From the NCBI RefSeq assembly GCF_036669915.1, contig NC_089319.1, positions 10,091,080 to 10,155,079 on the forward strand: a DNA stretch of 64,000 nt. The letters are read 5' to 3'. How positions within the stretch are numbered: the stretch's first letter is position 1; each line of letters opens with the position of its first letter. Position numbers and translations under genes: made by a program. This DNA is from Pocillopora verrucosa. Taxonomy: Eukaryota; Cnidaria; Anthozoa; Scleractinia; Pocilloporidae. Below the pieces are notes generated by a model that made no database searches, was not told the DNA's origin, and worked only from the letters and a program-made list of their open reading frames with translations. Shown here one piece after another: positions 12,658 to 23,779 of the stretch.

Positions 12658-14018
12658 ATGATGAAAGCTTCGACTTTAGTTTTGGTGCTCTTGGTTGTAA
12701 TTTTGCTTTCATCTGTGAGACTTTCCTTTGGATATCCGAAAATATTGAAAAAGATATCAGCAAACGGAAAATCTTCATTGCAATCGCGGGGAGTGTCATC
12801 CGATGGAGATGAACATCAAGGTAGGTATATTAATGCTTACAAAAAATTATTTTTATCAATGTATGGTTTTTCCAAGCGTTCGGTAGCGCTTTTGGTTTAG
12901 TTTATAACTGATTTTGCCTCAAAAACGCACCTTCAAGCAAAAAAGAAAGAATAAGACTTTAAAAAGAGAAATAATACAGAAGCAAGACAATGTAGCCTGA
13001 AGAAGCCAAATGGCCAAAATTGCATCCATAACACGCAATCTTAGATGATTCTGATTAAAAAAGGATAAAGTAATAATTCTGTCATTCACAGGACAATCAA
13101 TCTAGACGTAAACTGATATAAAGGTGTACGAGAAGTAAGCGAGTCGCTATTGGTAAGCTTTTAAGAAGCGAATAGCCCTTAATCAAGGAAGTGAGACCTT
13201 TCTGGCACTTTTAGAATGGGTTTTGAGCAAGGCGATGGCGGACTGGCTTCTGAACGAAGTGTGAAGTGCTTATGTGTGGTGTAAGGAAACGAACGTAAAA
13301 GCCATTTAGAAGCAGTCAATTTGTAGGGACGAACGAAAAAGTGAGGGGATCAAGATTGAAAACAGGGGCCACTCCTGCTGAAAACCCCGCCTATTTTATC
13401 CCGCCTGCTTATTCGTTCGCTGACCGAGAGCCTGGCAAGAGCTGGGCAAACATTAGTAGTTTCACTGACTGGTTGTTTGAGAGGTTGGCGCATGTCTTCC
13501 AAACTAATCACAAAACACATCAAAGCAAATCAAATGCAGTCTAAAGGTACTTTTTACAATTAATCAAAAATTGCCCTCTAAAATGGCTCTATTTTGTTAT
13601 AGCAGTTAAACGACCCACTGACCTACCTTGCGTCGATGAAAAAGACAGATACCATTGTTTTTACGACATAGTGATGGCGGATGCGTGTTTAACGAAAGTG
13701 GAGGAGATGTGGAAAAATTGCAGATATTCTTGCAACTTTTGTAAGTGCTCAGAAATGATAACTTTGCTTTAAAAATTGCATCAGTGATAAAGACCAATAA
13801 AAGAAAAAATTATGTCGAGAATTATTTACCCTGAACTGACCGCATATTTCTTAAGATCTTCGATCGTAATCATCAGTTTCAATTGTGTTTCTTTTCGATC
13901 AAAGCTTGATTTTTTATTTACTTTTTTTTATTTACTTGATCTCATTCACCTCATTTATTCGATTGGTTTTATTATCTTCTTTTATCTATGGACTTATTTT
14001 TTTTTTATTTCAGGCTAG
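12658..14018 (+). CDS. Secreted ShKT-domain cysteine peptide, copy A
   Basis: Coding exons are 12658-12820, 13603-13740 and 14014-14018, all in phase, giving 101 residues. A splice acceptor just before the ATG (CAG at 12651-12653) implies a 5' non-coding exon. Residues 1-25 are a clear signal peptide (hydrophobic VLVLLVVILLSS). A basic propeptide follows and ends in Lys-Arg just before the cysteine domain. Six cysteines are spaced C-x8-C-x9-C-x10-C-x3-C-x2-C, the pattern of the ShKT fold of sea-anemone potassium-channel toxins. The Lys-Tyr pair used by ShK to block channels is not present at the matching place, so channel block should not be assumed; ShKT domains also occur in developmental and neuropeptide-like proteins. 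The last exon supplies only two bases of the final Cys codon and the stop. Confidence 0.8.
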
Positions 14019-14404
14019 GTGAACTCATGAAGACACAACGCCCTGTTGGCTTGTGAGACCGTCAAACTATGGCATTGGAAGCGCTATATTTATAGATATT
14101 TGGAAATAAGTAAATATTAAACTTGTTAAGTCAATCAGTAGGCGTAGACATCTTTGAATTAAAATATATCATAAATCTTAAGAAAGTGTGGTGTCTCTTG
14201 ACTTTTTTATTAAAAGTTTGCATTCTCAAGTCGTGAACTCGTTGCGCGCCATGCGCAGAATTTGACTTATGACTGAAGTATGCTTTAGAAACCATATCAT
14301 ATTTAAATTCTCCATTAGAAAGTTTACGTGAAATGTCAATTTTGAATGCGTTTTATGCTGATTCCAAGGGGTAAATTAATTTTTTGAAACTTTTCATCAA
14401 AGAT

Positions 14405-15313
14405 GAGTCAAATTCGACTTCGGGCGTCGTCATTTTGAATTTTGCCTGGCTGCCTACTTGTGTCGCAACAAAGAGTTGCCGCTCTCTTTTTCTTCTCTAA
14501 GGGATCTTTTTTAGTATAACAAACAACAGGAGAGGAATTCTTGATTCAAACAGTAATTGTTTGGCGAAAACCAGAGCAGTGGCTGGTTGTCGATTTGCCT
14601 TTATGGCCAGGTTACTGAGTCATATTCGTATTGGAGGAGGCGAGCGTGGCCTAGTGGTTAGGGCGCTGGACTTGCAAGCCGGAGGCCCCGGGTTCAGATC
14701 CTCCTTCCTGCCACTAGATGGATTTGTCTTCGGTGGCCCCGAACTCAACTCCTGCACGCTTTGTAAATAGCCAACTGGTTCGCCTCCTGCCAGTTGGGAT
14801 TCTTATCTTGTTATGTTAATTTGCTCTTTCATATTAGTTTGTAACGCGCATTTGAATATATTCACATGGAATTTGCGCGATATAAATGTTTATAATTTAT
14901 TTATTTATTTATTTATTCAAAATGGCGGCGTATGTAGTAAAAAATCCAGCAGATTTTCGAGCGGTTAGGACAACCGTTTGAATGTCAAAAAATAAAATGT
15001 TGTAAATGGTCAAATATAATTTTTAATTGTTTAATGGTGGAGATAAAAATGGTTTCTGGAGCATACTTCTCCATTCTTTGTATATTATCTCAAACGGAAG
15101 GCCTGTTTTCTGAGACATACTTAAGAAAGCTAATCTCGATCTTAACATTTTTGAAGACACCCTTTGATTTCCTATTCCACAACACGCACCTGCGTAAGCT
15201 GCAACAAATTCTGCCTCAGTCCTTAACTCATTTTTGAATACCTCCGATGATCTAGAACCAAGGCGCACCTTTCCCTATATTGCTTTCAGTATCAAAATTA
15301 CGGTTTATAATTT
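14405..15313. other. Spacer between the two duplicated blocks
   Basis: These 909 bases do not match the sequence left of copy A. They hold a tRNA-derived SINE (14632-14917). A minus-strand frame at 15023-15268 has no recognisable motif or splice context. Confidence 0.5.
14632..14917 (+). mobile_element. tRNA-derived SINE
   Basis: The head has an A box (GTGGCCTAGTGGTTAGGGCGC) and a B box (GGGTTCAGATCC) spaced as in tRNA genes. A 7-base anticodon-like loop CTTGCAA would read TGC (alanine type). An unrelated body follows, then a 3' tail of TTTA units at 14894-14917. The body and tail mark it as a retroposon rather than a tRNA gene. Activity cannot be judged. Confidence 0.75.
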
Positions 15314-16634
15314 GAGGTAATACCTAAAACACATGGATCTAGCCGAAAATTAGGATGCAGCAGAATTCTTAATCGCATCATTAATTACACACTAAAGTCA
15401 ATGTTTATTGCAGACAATCGGCCCACCGTGAATAATTTTATTTTTGTATCCCGTTTTTTTAACACTTATATCATGTTCCGCAGTCATTTGCCAATTTTGG
15501 ATCTACAGGCTGCATCGTGGGAGCATTTTTCGATAGGGAACTGCGATGCAGTGTTACTGGGAAAGTAGCTTGATTTAGGGTCTACTAATTTGTCGACAAG
15601 CCGAGAGGTTTGAAGGGGGTTGGTTTCTAAAGAAACCGCGGTGATGCGTCGGTGGAGGGGGGTGTGGGGTATTGTAAGATAATTTCGTTTTATCAACTAA
15701 ATTGATAATGTTATTAAACTGGCTACCGTAAAGCTGGCATTTCGAGCGGTGTCTCTTCGTCAGAGCGAGAAAGGGAGTTTTTTCACTTCTTTTTTTCAGT
15801 CAAATCCTTTATTCCCTTCGAGGGAAACACCTGGCTTGAACGATATGGGGCAATTATGTAAAACTGTTAAGATTAAGCTGGTGGTTTTTCTTATCCTGAA
15901 CAAAACCGCGGAATTAAGTTAGTGCTAACAATCCATATAATAGGATGATCAGGAAATAACAGTCACTTGTCTTTGGCTTGGATTTCCGACCACACACTTC
16001 TGTAAGAAGATAAATGGCTGGCTTGTTTTGCGATGATCCTCATTGCATTGGCCTACATCCCTTGAACAGTGTCAAGACCGGGTTGGTAGATCAGCAGAGA
16101 AGATTGAACGTTGTGTTTTAGGTTTGTCGGTTTCATTTATGTACTGTTTTATTACCCTTTGTAATCCTAGGCACTGCCTCTGCTTAAACAAAATGGTATT
16201 GTAAGAATACCATCGTAAGTATTGTAAGCAAGAAGTTAATTTAACATTTAGGGAAAAGGTAAGGGAAAACTTTATCGATCGCTCTTCATGTAAGAGAGTC
16301 GTCTGATGGGGGTATAGCTTTGAGTTTATGGTTAAAATTCGGGCCTTTGGAAGTTGATGGTTCTCGATAAGAAATTTTTCCTTTCTTTTTTTCCACCTTG
16401 ATGTAGTGTACATCATCAGGAGCCCACGAGCTCACGAGCAAAGAGGAAGTAAATGAGTGATTCAATGATTTTCCCAGAATTCAGACATCAGTGTTGTTCT
16501 CGGCACAGATCAAAATCAAATGCGCCATAAGTTTAATCAGACTACGAGCAACACTTCCCTTACAGAGAAGTTTAGCCAGTCCCAGGCGTTCAATTAGAAA
16601 TTCGGGGCGAAATAGTGAACGGCGCAATAGTAGC

Positions 16635-16716
16635 GGAGGAGTAAAAAAGCGAGAGAGGCTTGTGTCGGGTCGCGAAATTTACATAACCCAAGCCTTCCTC
16701 GTTTTTGCACTCCTCC
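16635..16716. repeat. Foldback hairpin, right copy
   Basis: This is the same inverted repeat as at 10305-10386, with arms at 16635-16662 and 16689-16716. Confidence 0.7.
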
Positions 16717-18991
16717 AAGCGTCGTTTATCATCGCACTTTTGTGAACAAGCGTCGACTTCGTGAGTCGTTTCACGGCTCGCGTCCTGCTGGACGTAGGAT
16801 AAAAGCGCCAGCAGAAGCTTTTGGTACAGTACTATCAGAAAAAAACTGTGTTGTTATTTCCTTTGATTAGGGCTAAATTGAGGAGACGTCTGTGCGTGTT
16901 TTACAAAAATATACTTTTTGTCTAATGCCAAGTACCCACTTCTTAAAAAAACAGTATCTATTTCAAGTTCCACTTCCGTTAACACCTACACTGAAAAAAC
17001 AACAGGGATGTCCGGTTATCAGCGGCCCCAGGGGAAGTTACAATCCCCTGGGGTGACTTAATACAATGATTATGTATATAACCCGCTCTTTTCACGTTTG
17101 TCATGTGAAACGGAGGAGAAGACCATGTTATCAAGACATATTTGAAGACAAATATCCTGTGCGAGGGACCGACAGAATACTTCTGTAGCTAATCTTCAGG
17201 CAGCACCCCTTTCCTGCCACTCCTCCCTCCTCTGATTTGCCCTTGAAATTATCAAAGTTCAACCACACCCTAAGCATTTCCACGATTTGGTCACGTTTTA
17301 GCACTTTTATGTGGTAAAATTTGTTTGTGTTGGTTAGGGTTTCCTGATTAACAATTTGGGTGTCCAAATGATTCGACTCCAAATTTACAACATTGAGTGG
17401 GTTAAACATCCAGAGTCTCGGCTAGTTAGGCTGTCACAACTGCCTTGGTCTTCTCTTATAGTGTGCTCTGACAATACTACCTTGGCTGACAGTATTGCAG
17501 GTGTTGAGTTGTACGAGTTAACATCTTTTCGCTAGGTAAACAACAGTCATTTAGTAATTGGTGAGTAGGTGCGAAAAAAAAAACATTCTCTTTAGCTATT
17601 CACTGCATCGTATAACGAACTTACTTTTTGCTGCGTTTCTAATCATAGTTTATCGAAAGTGATTCAATCTACACATCACGTAAAATAATCACGTCACAAA
17701 TCATCATCCCTTTCACGAGCATTGTGGTGCATTTTGCGAGCTGAATTGAGGATTTTTACGGATTAGATCATCTTCACATTTATAAGGCGCTACATAAGTA
17801 TTGACTAAAATGTATTTTCGCACGCTCGCTTGATCGCTCAGATTGTTTTTTCATTTTTTTAAGCTTTTATTTTTTCTCAATGTCCTTCAATGTGATAAAA
17901 ATATTAATACACTTTATTTCCTTTGCAATAAAAATGTTTGGGTCCTTCTCAGAGTCAAACCCAAAATATTTCTGCCCACAAACAAAAACAGAATAAACTT
18001 TATTGTTTTTAAATAAGTATTTTTAAAAATAACTTAAATGTTGTCAAGGATCTTCAGATATTTTCTGTTACAAGTCAACTTATGCATGCCGATGGCCAAA
18101 AAAGAACGTGAAAATATCGACCATATAACAGTTCAGAAGAAAAAAATCTCGAGAGTTAAATGATTCTTTAGTCGTAGATTCGGTTCTTCGGATTTTTTCA
18201 GTCCTAGCTTTTTCGAACATTGTCTGTCCTGGAAGAACAAAAAACCGTCGCATTAGATAACTTCACTGAGCCGAAATTCTCGAAGGCCAGTTCTGAGTTC
18301 TGAAGGGAAGTTTATTGGTAGAAAAACTATCATCACATAGTTGAAAATATTCTATAAGCTTACAAATTGTGAACATGAATGAGAATTCATTATTACATGT
18401 ATGAACTATTTCGAAACTGTACCTTCCCGAATGCTGCCATCTTAGATCGTATGACGTGTCAAAGGTGTTTTCCACACTAGCGGCAACCGTACTGCTTTTA
18501 TACGGTTTACACATAAGTTCCTCTATTGTTTCTACACTCAACAACATCAATTTCAGTTACACTAAATTTGGTTTTTAATAAGGATTGTTTGCGTAATGCA
18601 CGCTTAAAACTTTTCATTAATCTCTTTTGACTCGTGCAACGAACTGAGATGGAAGGATTTCTCGACCTAATCTATTTATACACGTAAAAAGATTCTTGGA
18701 CCCGTTTCTCGAAAGTGAGAGCAACTTAACAGGACCGAAACCATATTTTTTTCTATCTTGAATGTAATTTAGATGTACATTTTATTGCATTGAACAACAC
18801 CTGGCTGAATGGAAGATACTTATTTTAGTGTTTGTCTACATTTCCTGTGTGGTATGATGTTTCGCGGTGATTCTAGAGTAGGTTTTATTGGTTTTGGCTT
18901 CTCCGTACATAAATTTAATTACTGTTTTCATCAGTAGGTGCACGCTACAACTTGATTTAAACCTCGTTGTTATCATTCTTTTAACAGTACC

Positions 18992-20350
18992 ATGATGAAA
19001 GCTTCGACTTTGGTTTTGGTGCTCTTGGTTGTAATTTTGCTTTCATCTGTGAGACTTTCCTTTGGATATCCGAAAATATTGAAAAAGATATCAGCAAACG
19101 GAAAATCTTCATTGCAATCGCGGGGAGTGTCATCCGATGGAGATGAACATCAAGGTAGGTATATTAATGCTAACAAAAAATTATTTTTATCAATGTATGG
19201 TTTTTCCAAGCGTTCGGTAGCGCTTTTGGTTTAGTTTATAACTGATTTTGCCTCAAAAACGCACCTTCAAGCAAAAAAAGAAAGAATGAGACTTTAAAAA
19301 GAGAAAAAATACAGAAGCCAGACAGTGTAGCCTGAGGAAGCCAAATGGCCAAAATTGCATCCATAACACGCAATCTTAGATGATTCTGATTAAAAAAGGA
19401 TAAAGTAATAATTCTGTCATTCACAGGACAATCAGTCTAGACGTAAACTGATATAAAGGTGTACGAGAAGTAAGCGAGTCGCTATTGGTAAGCTTTTAAG
19501 AAGCGAATAGCCCTTAATCAAGGAAGTGAGATCTTTCTGGCACTTTTAGAATGGGTTTTGAGCAAGACGATGGCGGACTGGCCTCTGAACAAAGTGTGAA
19601 GTGCTTATGTGTGGTGTAAGGAAACGTACATATAAGCCATTTAGAAACAGTCATTTTGTAGGGACGAACGAAAAAGTGAGGGGATCAAGATTGAAAACAG
19701 GGGCCACTCCTGCTGAAAACCCCGCCTATTTTATCCGGCCCGCTTATTTGTTCGCTGACCGAGAGCTTGGCACGAGCTGGGCACAAATTAGTAGTTTCAC
19801 TGACTGGTTGTTTGAGAGGTTGGCGCATGTCTTCCAAACTAATCACAAAACACATCAAAGCAAATCAAATGCAGTCTAAAGGTACTTTTTACAATTAATC
19901 AAAAATTGCTCTCTAAAATGGCTCTATTTTGTTATAGCAGTTAAACGACCCACTGACCTACCTTGCGTCGATGAAAAAGACAGATACCATTGTTTTTACG
20001 ACATAGTGATGGCGGATGCGTGTTTAACGAAAGTGGAGGAGATGTGGAAAAATTGCAGATATTCTTGCAACTTTTGTAAGTGCTCAGAAATGATAACTTT
20101 GCTTTAAAAATTGCGTCAGCCATAAAGACCAATAAAGGAAAAAATTATATCGAGAATTATCTACCCTGAACTGGCCGCATATTTCTTAAGATCTTCGATC
20201 ACAATTATCAGTTTCGATTGTGGTTCTTTTCGATCAAAGCTTGATTTTTTATTTACTTTTTTTATTTACTTGATCTCATTCACCTCATTTATTCAATTGG
20301 TTTTATTATCTTCTTTTATCTATGGACTTTTTTTTTTAATTTCAGGCTAG
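18992..20350 (+). CDS. Secreted ShKT-domain cysteine peptide, copy B
   Basis: Coding exons are 18992-19154, 19938-20075 and 20346-20350. The lengths (163, 138 and 5) and phases equal those of copy A, and the predicted 101-residue protein looks the same: signal peptide, basic propeptide ending in Lys-Arg, and the six-cysteine ShKT pattern. Splice sites, the TAGCAG double acceptor of exon 2 and the split final Cys codon are all kept. No disabling change is visible. Two intact copies suggest either a very recent duplication, sequence homogenisation, or selection for dose. Function is inferred from the fold only. Confidence 0.8.
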
Positions 20351-20804
20351 GTGAACTCATGAAGACACAACGCCTTGTTGGCTTGTGAGACCGTCAAACT
20401 ACGGCATTGGAAGCGCTACATTTATAGATATTTGGAAATAAGTAACTATTAAACTTGTTATGTCAATCAGTAGGCGTAGACATCTTTGAATTTAAATATA
20501 TCATTCATCTTAAGAAAGTGTGGTGTCTCTTGACTTTGTTATTAAAAGTTTGTATTCTCTTGTAGTGAACTCGTTGCGCAGAATTTGACTCATGGACTGA
20601 AGTATGCTTTCGAAACTATATCATATTTAAATTCTCCATTAAAAAGTTTTTGTGAAATAATAATTTTGACTGCGTTTTATGCTGATTCCAAAGAGTAAAG
20701 TAACTTTTTGAAACTTTTCTTCAAAGATAAATTAGTAGGAACGCTAGTTCAACTGTAATCTTATTGTAACTTTAGTTGTGTCACTTTAAATTTTCCGCTC
20801 TTTA

Positions 20805-21445
20805 GGGCCTGTTAACATGGAGGTGGGGGACCCCAGGTAGGTGAGGTAACCCGCCTAGGTGGGGTAACCCGCCTGTCCATATAATTTCTTATTCTATTTT
20901 GATCACGTTTACATGATAGGTGGGTTGCTGTCAGGTAGGGTAACCCTGTCAGCTGGGGTGACAATTTGCCATGTAAACGTGTCAAGGTGGGGTAGCCCGC
21001 CTAGCCGGGGTCGCGTTCATGGCAAAAAGCTCAAAAGCGAAACATGTATGTTTTAAAACTTTGTACATTTCCTAGCCGTCTCATGGCAGAAATCGCCAGA
21101 AACCGCAACGGACACACAAGGAGTGTAAAATGTTCACATTTCGGAATATTTAGTGTTGTAAATCGATCATATTTGGTTTCCCAAACTATTCTGTATAACG
21201 GTTCCTCGCGAAACCAAACACCGCCTATCACAACGAGTGACACTTTCATGAATAAATACATACGTGTCCGAGAATTAATTTTTCGTCTTATTCGAGATGT
21301 GAGCTTGGGTCGCCTCTGCTCAAACTCCTTAATTGCAAGCGCAACAACCACCTTAAGAAACCTCACCCCAGCACCCCGGGGTTGTAAGATTGCATGTAAA
21401 GGCGTTTTATTTTTCGACCACGGTTACCTCCATGTAAACAGGCCC
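20805..21445. mobile_element. Inverted-repeat DNA element with TTA target duplication
   Basis: The ends are GGGCCTGTTAACATGGAGGT (20805-20824) and its reverse complement with one mismatch (21426-21445). The trinucleotide TTA flanks both ends (20802-20804 and 21446-21448). A TTA duplication with GGGCC-type ends fits the PIF/Harbinger group. Near the left end there are short repeats of the GGTGGGGTAACCCGCCTAG type. A 144-codon frame inside (21044-21478) runs through the right end and resembles no transposase, so I call it a non-autonomous element. Confidence 0.8.
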
Positions 21446-21571
21446 TTAGATAGGCCCATGCGTATCTCGGTTTCCTAACAACGGGGACTCTCCCCACTCC
21501 CCCTCTAAGCGAACCGCAGTGTTAATGTCACCTGCAATTCTTTAGATTCCATCCACCGATAATTCCTCGAC

Positions 21572-23779
21572 ATGGATGTCCATCAATTGTTTAGTAGTCT
21601 TAAGAAGGAAGCTGAATGTCCACTGTGCTTAGACACAATCAAAGAACCGAAAACGCTTCCATGCTTGCATTCGTTTTGTTTAGAATGCCTTGACAAACAC
21701 ACTGGATACGCAAGAAGACAGGGAAAAACGATGATCAAATGTCCGGTGTGCTTGGCTGACTTCAACATTCCAAAAAGTGATACGTTCTCTGATTTACCCA
21801 CGTCGTTTCATCTCAATCGACTGGTGGATATTTTAGCCCTAAAAGATGATAGCGTGCAGATTCAGACATGCAATAGCTGCGATGATAACAGCGCTGTAAC
21901 TTCGCATTGTTTTGTTTGTCAAAGCTTTCTCTGTGCAACTTGTCTTGAAGCGCATCAACGCCTGAAGGCGACTAGGGGTCACCGAAATGTTTTGATCGAG
22001 AAATTGCAAGCGCAAGATGTCGAAGAATTGATTCAACGACCTGTCATGTGCACCCAGAAGTATCACGAAAACGAATCACTTGAGTACTTCTGCAAAGATT
22101 GTAACACTTGTGTCTGTATGAAGTGTGGATTCGTAAGTCATAGTCGTCACACAATGTTAGATATTCAACAAGCAGCGGAAGAAAGAAAGGTTGAAATTAC
22201 AAAAGCCGTAGACAAAGCAAAGGCGGAAATTGGTGTTGTGCAGACAAAAATTGAAAGTCAGAAAGAGTTCATGAAGAAAAGCACAGACGAAATGCTGGCT
22301 GCTCAAAGTAAAGTCACGGCTATTGTGGACGAACTTGTCCGAATTTTAAGGGAACATGAAGATGCTGTGAAGAAAAGGTTAACTGAAATCAATGAAGCAC
22401 AGCAAAGAGATCATGCGACTCGAACAGAAGAGTTTCAGTTAACAGTTTCCCAACTCAATGGATTTGTTGAACGCGGAAATGCTATCCTAAACCGAAACAT
22501 ACCCTCTGAAATTATACGAACTGAGATGACCGTCACAAGTCGGCTAGAAGAACTTTCGAAAGCAGCGCGAGTAATGATCCTTCAGCCACTTCATTTTAGT
22601 TATGTTGCAAACGAGAAACTTGAAAAATATAGGACCATTATGAAAAATTCAGGTCCAGGCAAAGTTATTGCGAGTTTAACCGATCCTGCACTATCGTTGG
22701 CGGGATGTGAACCAAAAGTTTTGGACGTGATAAAACCATGTAGCGAAGTGGTTTTCAAATTAACAACAAGAGATTCAGATGGAAATCAGATTTACAACGA
22801 AGAAGACAACTTGACCGTGCACATCAACCCACCTTCTGAAGTAAAAGAGGAAAAAGAAATAAACAATTTCAAAGATGGAAAGTACAGCATTTTTGTTTAT
22901 CCAAAACTCGCATGTGATATTGTGATTAAACTGAACGGGATACCGCTGACGCAGAAAGTAAAGATTGCGCCAGAGGAAGACTTTACCTCATATGTCGAGC
23001 AGGAGTTAGACCCAAGAGAGATGCTGACTGCTAATTTTTCGCATGGTATTGTCCCAAAGGAAACCACAGGAGATATTGTAGTGCGCAAGAAACGGCACAC
23101 CCCGAAAGTAAGGATTTTGAAGTATGATGACTGTACCAAAGATTTCGTGCGTGGATGCGAAGCTTCACAGCAGCAGTTTGGCCGTAGAAGAATAGGCAAT
23201 TCTAACTTTTCACGTGGTACTGCCCAAAGCAAAAAGACAGGATATAATGCAATGAGCAGGCAAAGGGAGACCCGAATAGTAAATACTGCATCCCGTGAAG
23301 ACTATACCACAGATTTCGCGCGTGATTGCGAAGCTTCACAGCGGGAGTTTGGCCGTAGTGAAATAGACAATTCTAACTTTTCATGTGCTATTGCCCAAAG
23401 CGGAAAGAGAGGAGATAATGCAGTGAGCAGGCAAAGGGAGACCCGAATAGTAAATACTGCATCCCGTGAAGACTATACCACAGATTTCGCGCGTGATTAC
23501 GAAGCTTCACATCGGGAGTTTGGCCGTAGAGGAATAGACGATACTAACTTTTCATGTGCTATTGCCCAAAGCGAAAATAGAGGAGATAATACAATGGGTA
23601 GGCAATGGCAGGCCCGAACGGAAAATGCTACATCCCATAAAGACTATACCACAGATTACGCGCGTGAATACGACGCTTCAAATCAGGAGTTTGACCAGAA
23701 ACGCATTCGGTCTCGCGGAAGGCGAAGATGCAGTGAACAGGCAACCGCAGACCTGGATAGTGAAGACTGCGTCGCATGA
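21572..23779 (+). CDS. TRIM-type protein: RING, two B-boxes, coiled coil, repeats
   Basis: A single uninterrupted frame gives 735 residues. Residues 16-60 form a C3HC4 RING (C16, C19, C31, H33, C36, C39, C57, C60), the signature of E3 ubiquitin ligases. Two B-box zinc modules lie near 99-140 and 155-200, and a Glu/Lys-rich coiled coil runs from about 200 to 310. Residues about 360-475 look like a filamin-type domain, the order seen in the TRIM2/3/71 class. The tail from about 490 holds four copies of a 57-residue repeat (motifs EFG, NSNF and IAQS.K.GD) that I think are decayed NHL repeats. A frame change near 23720 moves the original frame away, and the protein ends at 23779 after a non-repeat tail. 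It may be functional through its RING and B-box part or may be a decaying paralogue. Confidence 0.8.
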   Translation: MDVHQLFSSLKKEAECPLCLDTIKEPKTLPCLHSFCLECLDKHTGYARRQGKTMIKCPVCLADFNIPKSDTFSDLPTSFHLNRLVDILALKDDSVQIQTCNSCDDNSAVTSHCFVCQSFLCATCLEAHQRLKATRGHRNVLIEKLQAQDVEELIQRPVMCTQKYHENESLEYFCKDCNTCVCMKCGFVSHSRHTMLDIQQAAEERKVEITKAVDKAKAEIGVVQTKIESQKEFMKKSTDEMLAAQSKVTAIVDELVRILREHEDAVKKRLTEINEAQQRDHATRTEEFQLTVSQLNGFVERGNAILNRNIPSEIIRTEMTVTSRLEELSKAARVMILQPLHFSYVANEKLEKYRTIMKNSGPGKVIASLTDPALSLAGCEPKVLDVIKPCSEVVFKLTTRDSDGNQIYNEEDNLTVHINPPSEVKEEKEINNFKDGKYSIFVYPKLACDIVIKLNGIPLTQKVKIAPEEDFTSYVEQELDPREMLTANFSHGIVPKETTGDIVVRKKRHTPKVRILKYDDCTKDFVRGCEASQQQFGRRRIGNSNFSRGTAQSKKTGYNAMSRQRETRIVNTASREDYTTDFARDCEASQREFGRSEIDNSNFSCAIAQSGKRGDNAVSRQRETRIVNTASREDYTTDFARDYEASHREFGRRGIDDTNFSCAIAQSENRGDNTMGRQWQARTENATSHKDYTTDYAREYDASNQEFDQKRIRSRGRRRCSEQATADLDSEDCVA

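Larger units (their letters stand above)
8986..14404 (+). repeat. Tandem segmental duplication, left copy
   Basis: This block of about 5.4 kb is repeated at 15314-20728 with only scattered substitutions and small indels; the offset drifts from 6328 to about 6335. It holds the complete left ShKT peptide gene, its upstream region and a hairpin. The right boundary is where CTTTTCATCAAAGAT stops matching its partner. Confidence 0.95.
15314..20728 (+). repeat. Tandem segmental duplication, right copy
   Basis: This is the partner of 8986-14404 in the same orientation. The peptide-coding exons appear identical at protein level, while introns and flanks carry scattered changes. The match ends at about 20728, shortly before the TTA-flanked element at 20805. 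Confidence 0.95.

Noticed and set aside
14641..14710. A functional tRNA-Ala gene
   Set aside because: The A and B boxes are good, but the acceptor stem does not pair cleanly and the sequence runs into a SINE body with a TTTA tail.
15023..15268. 81-codon minus-strand frame as a gene
   Set aside because: There is no domain, no splice context and no second copy; a chance frame is as likely.
21044..21478. 144-codon plus-strand frame as a gene
   Set aside because: It runs through the right terminal repeat of the TTA-flanked element, has no recognised domain, and overlaps another long frame on the opposite strand.
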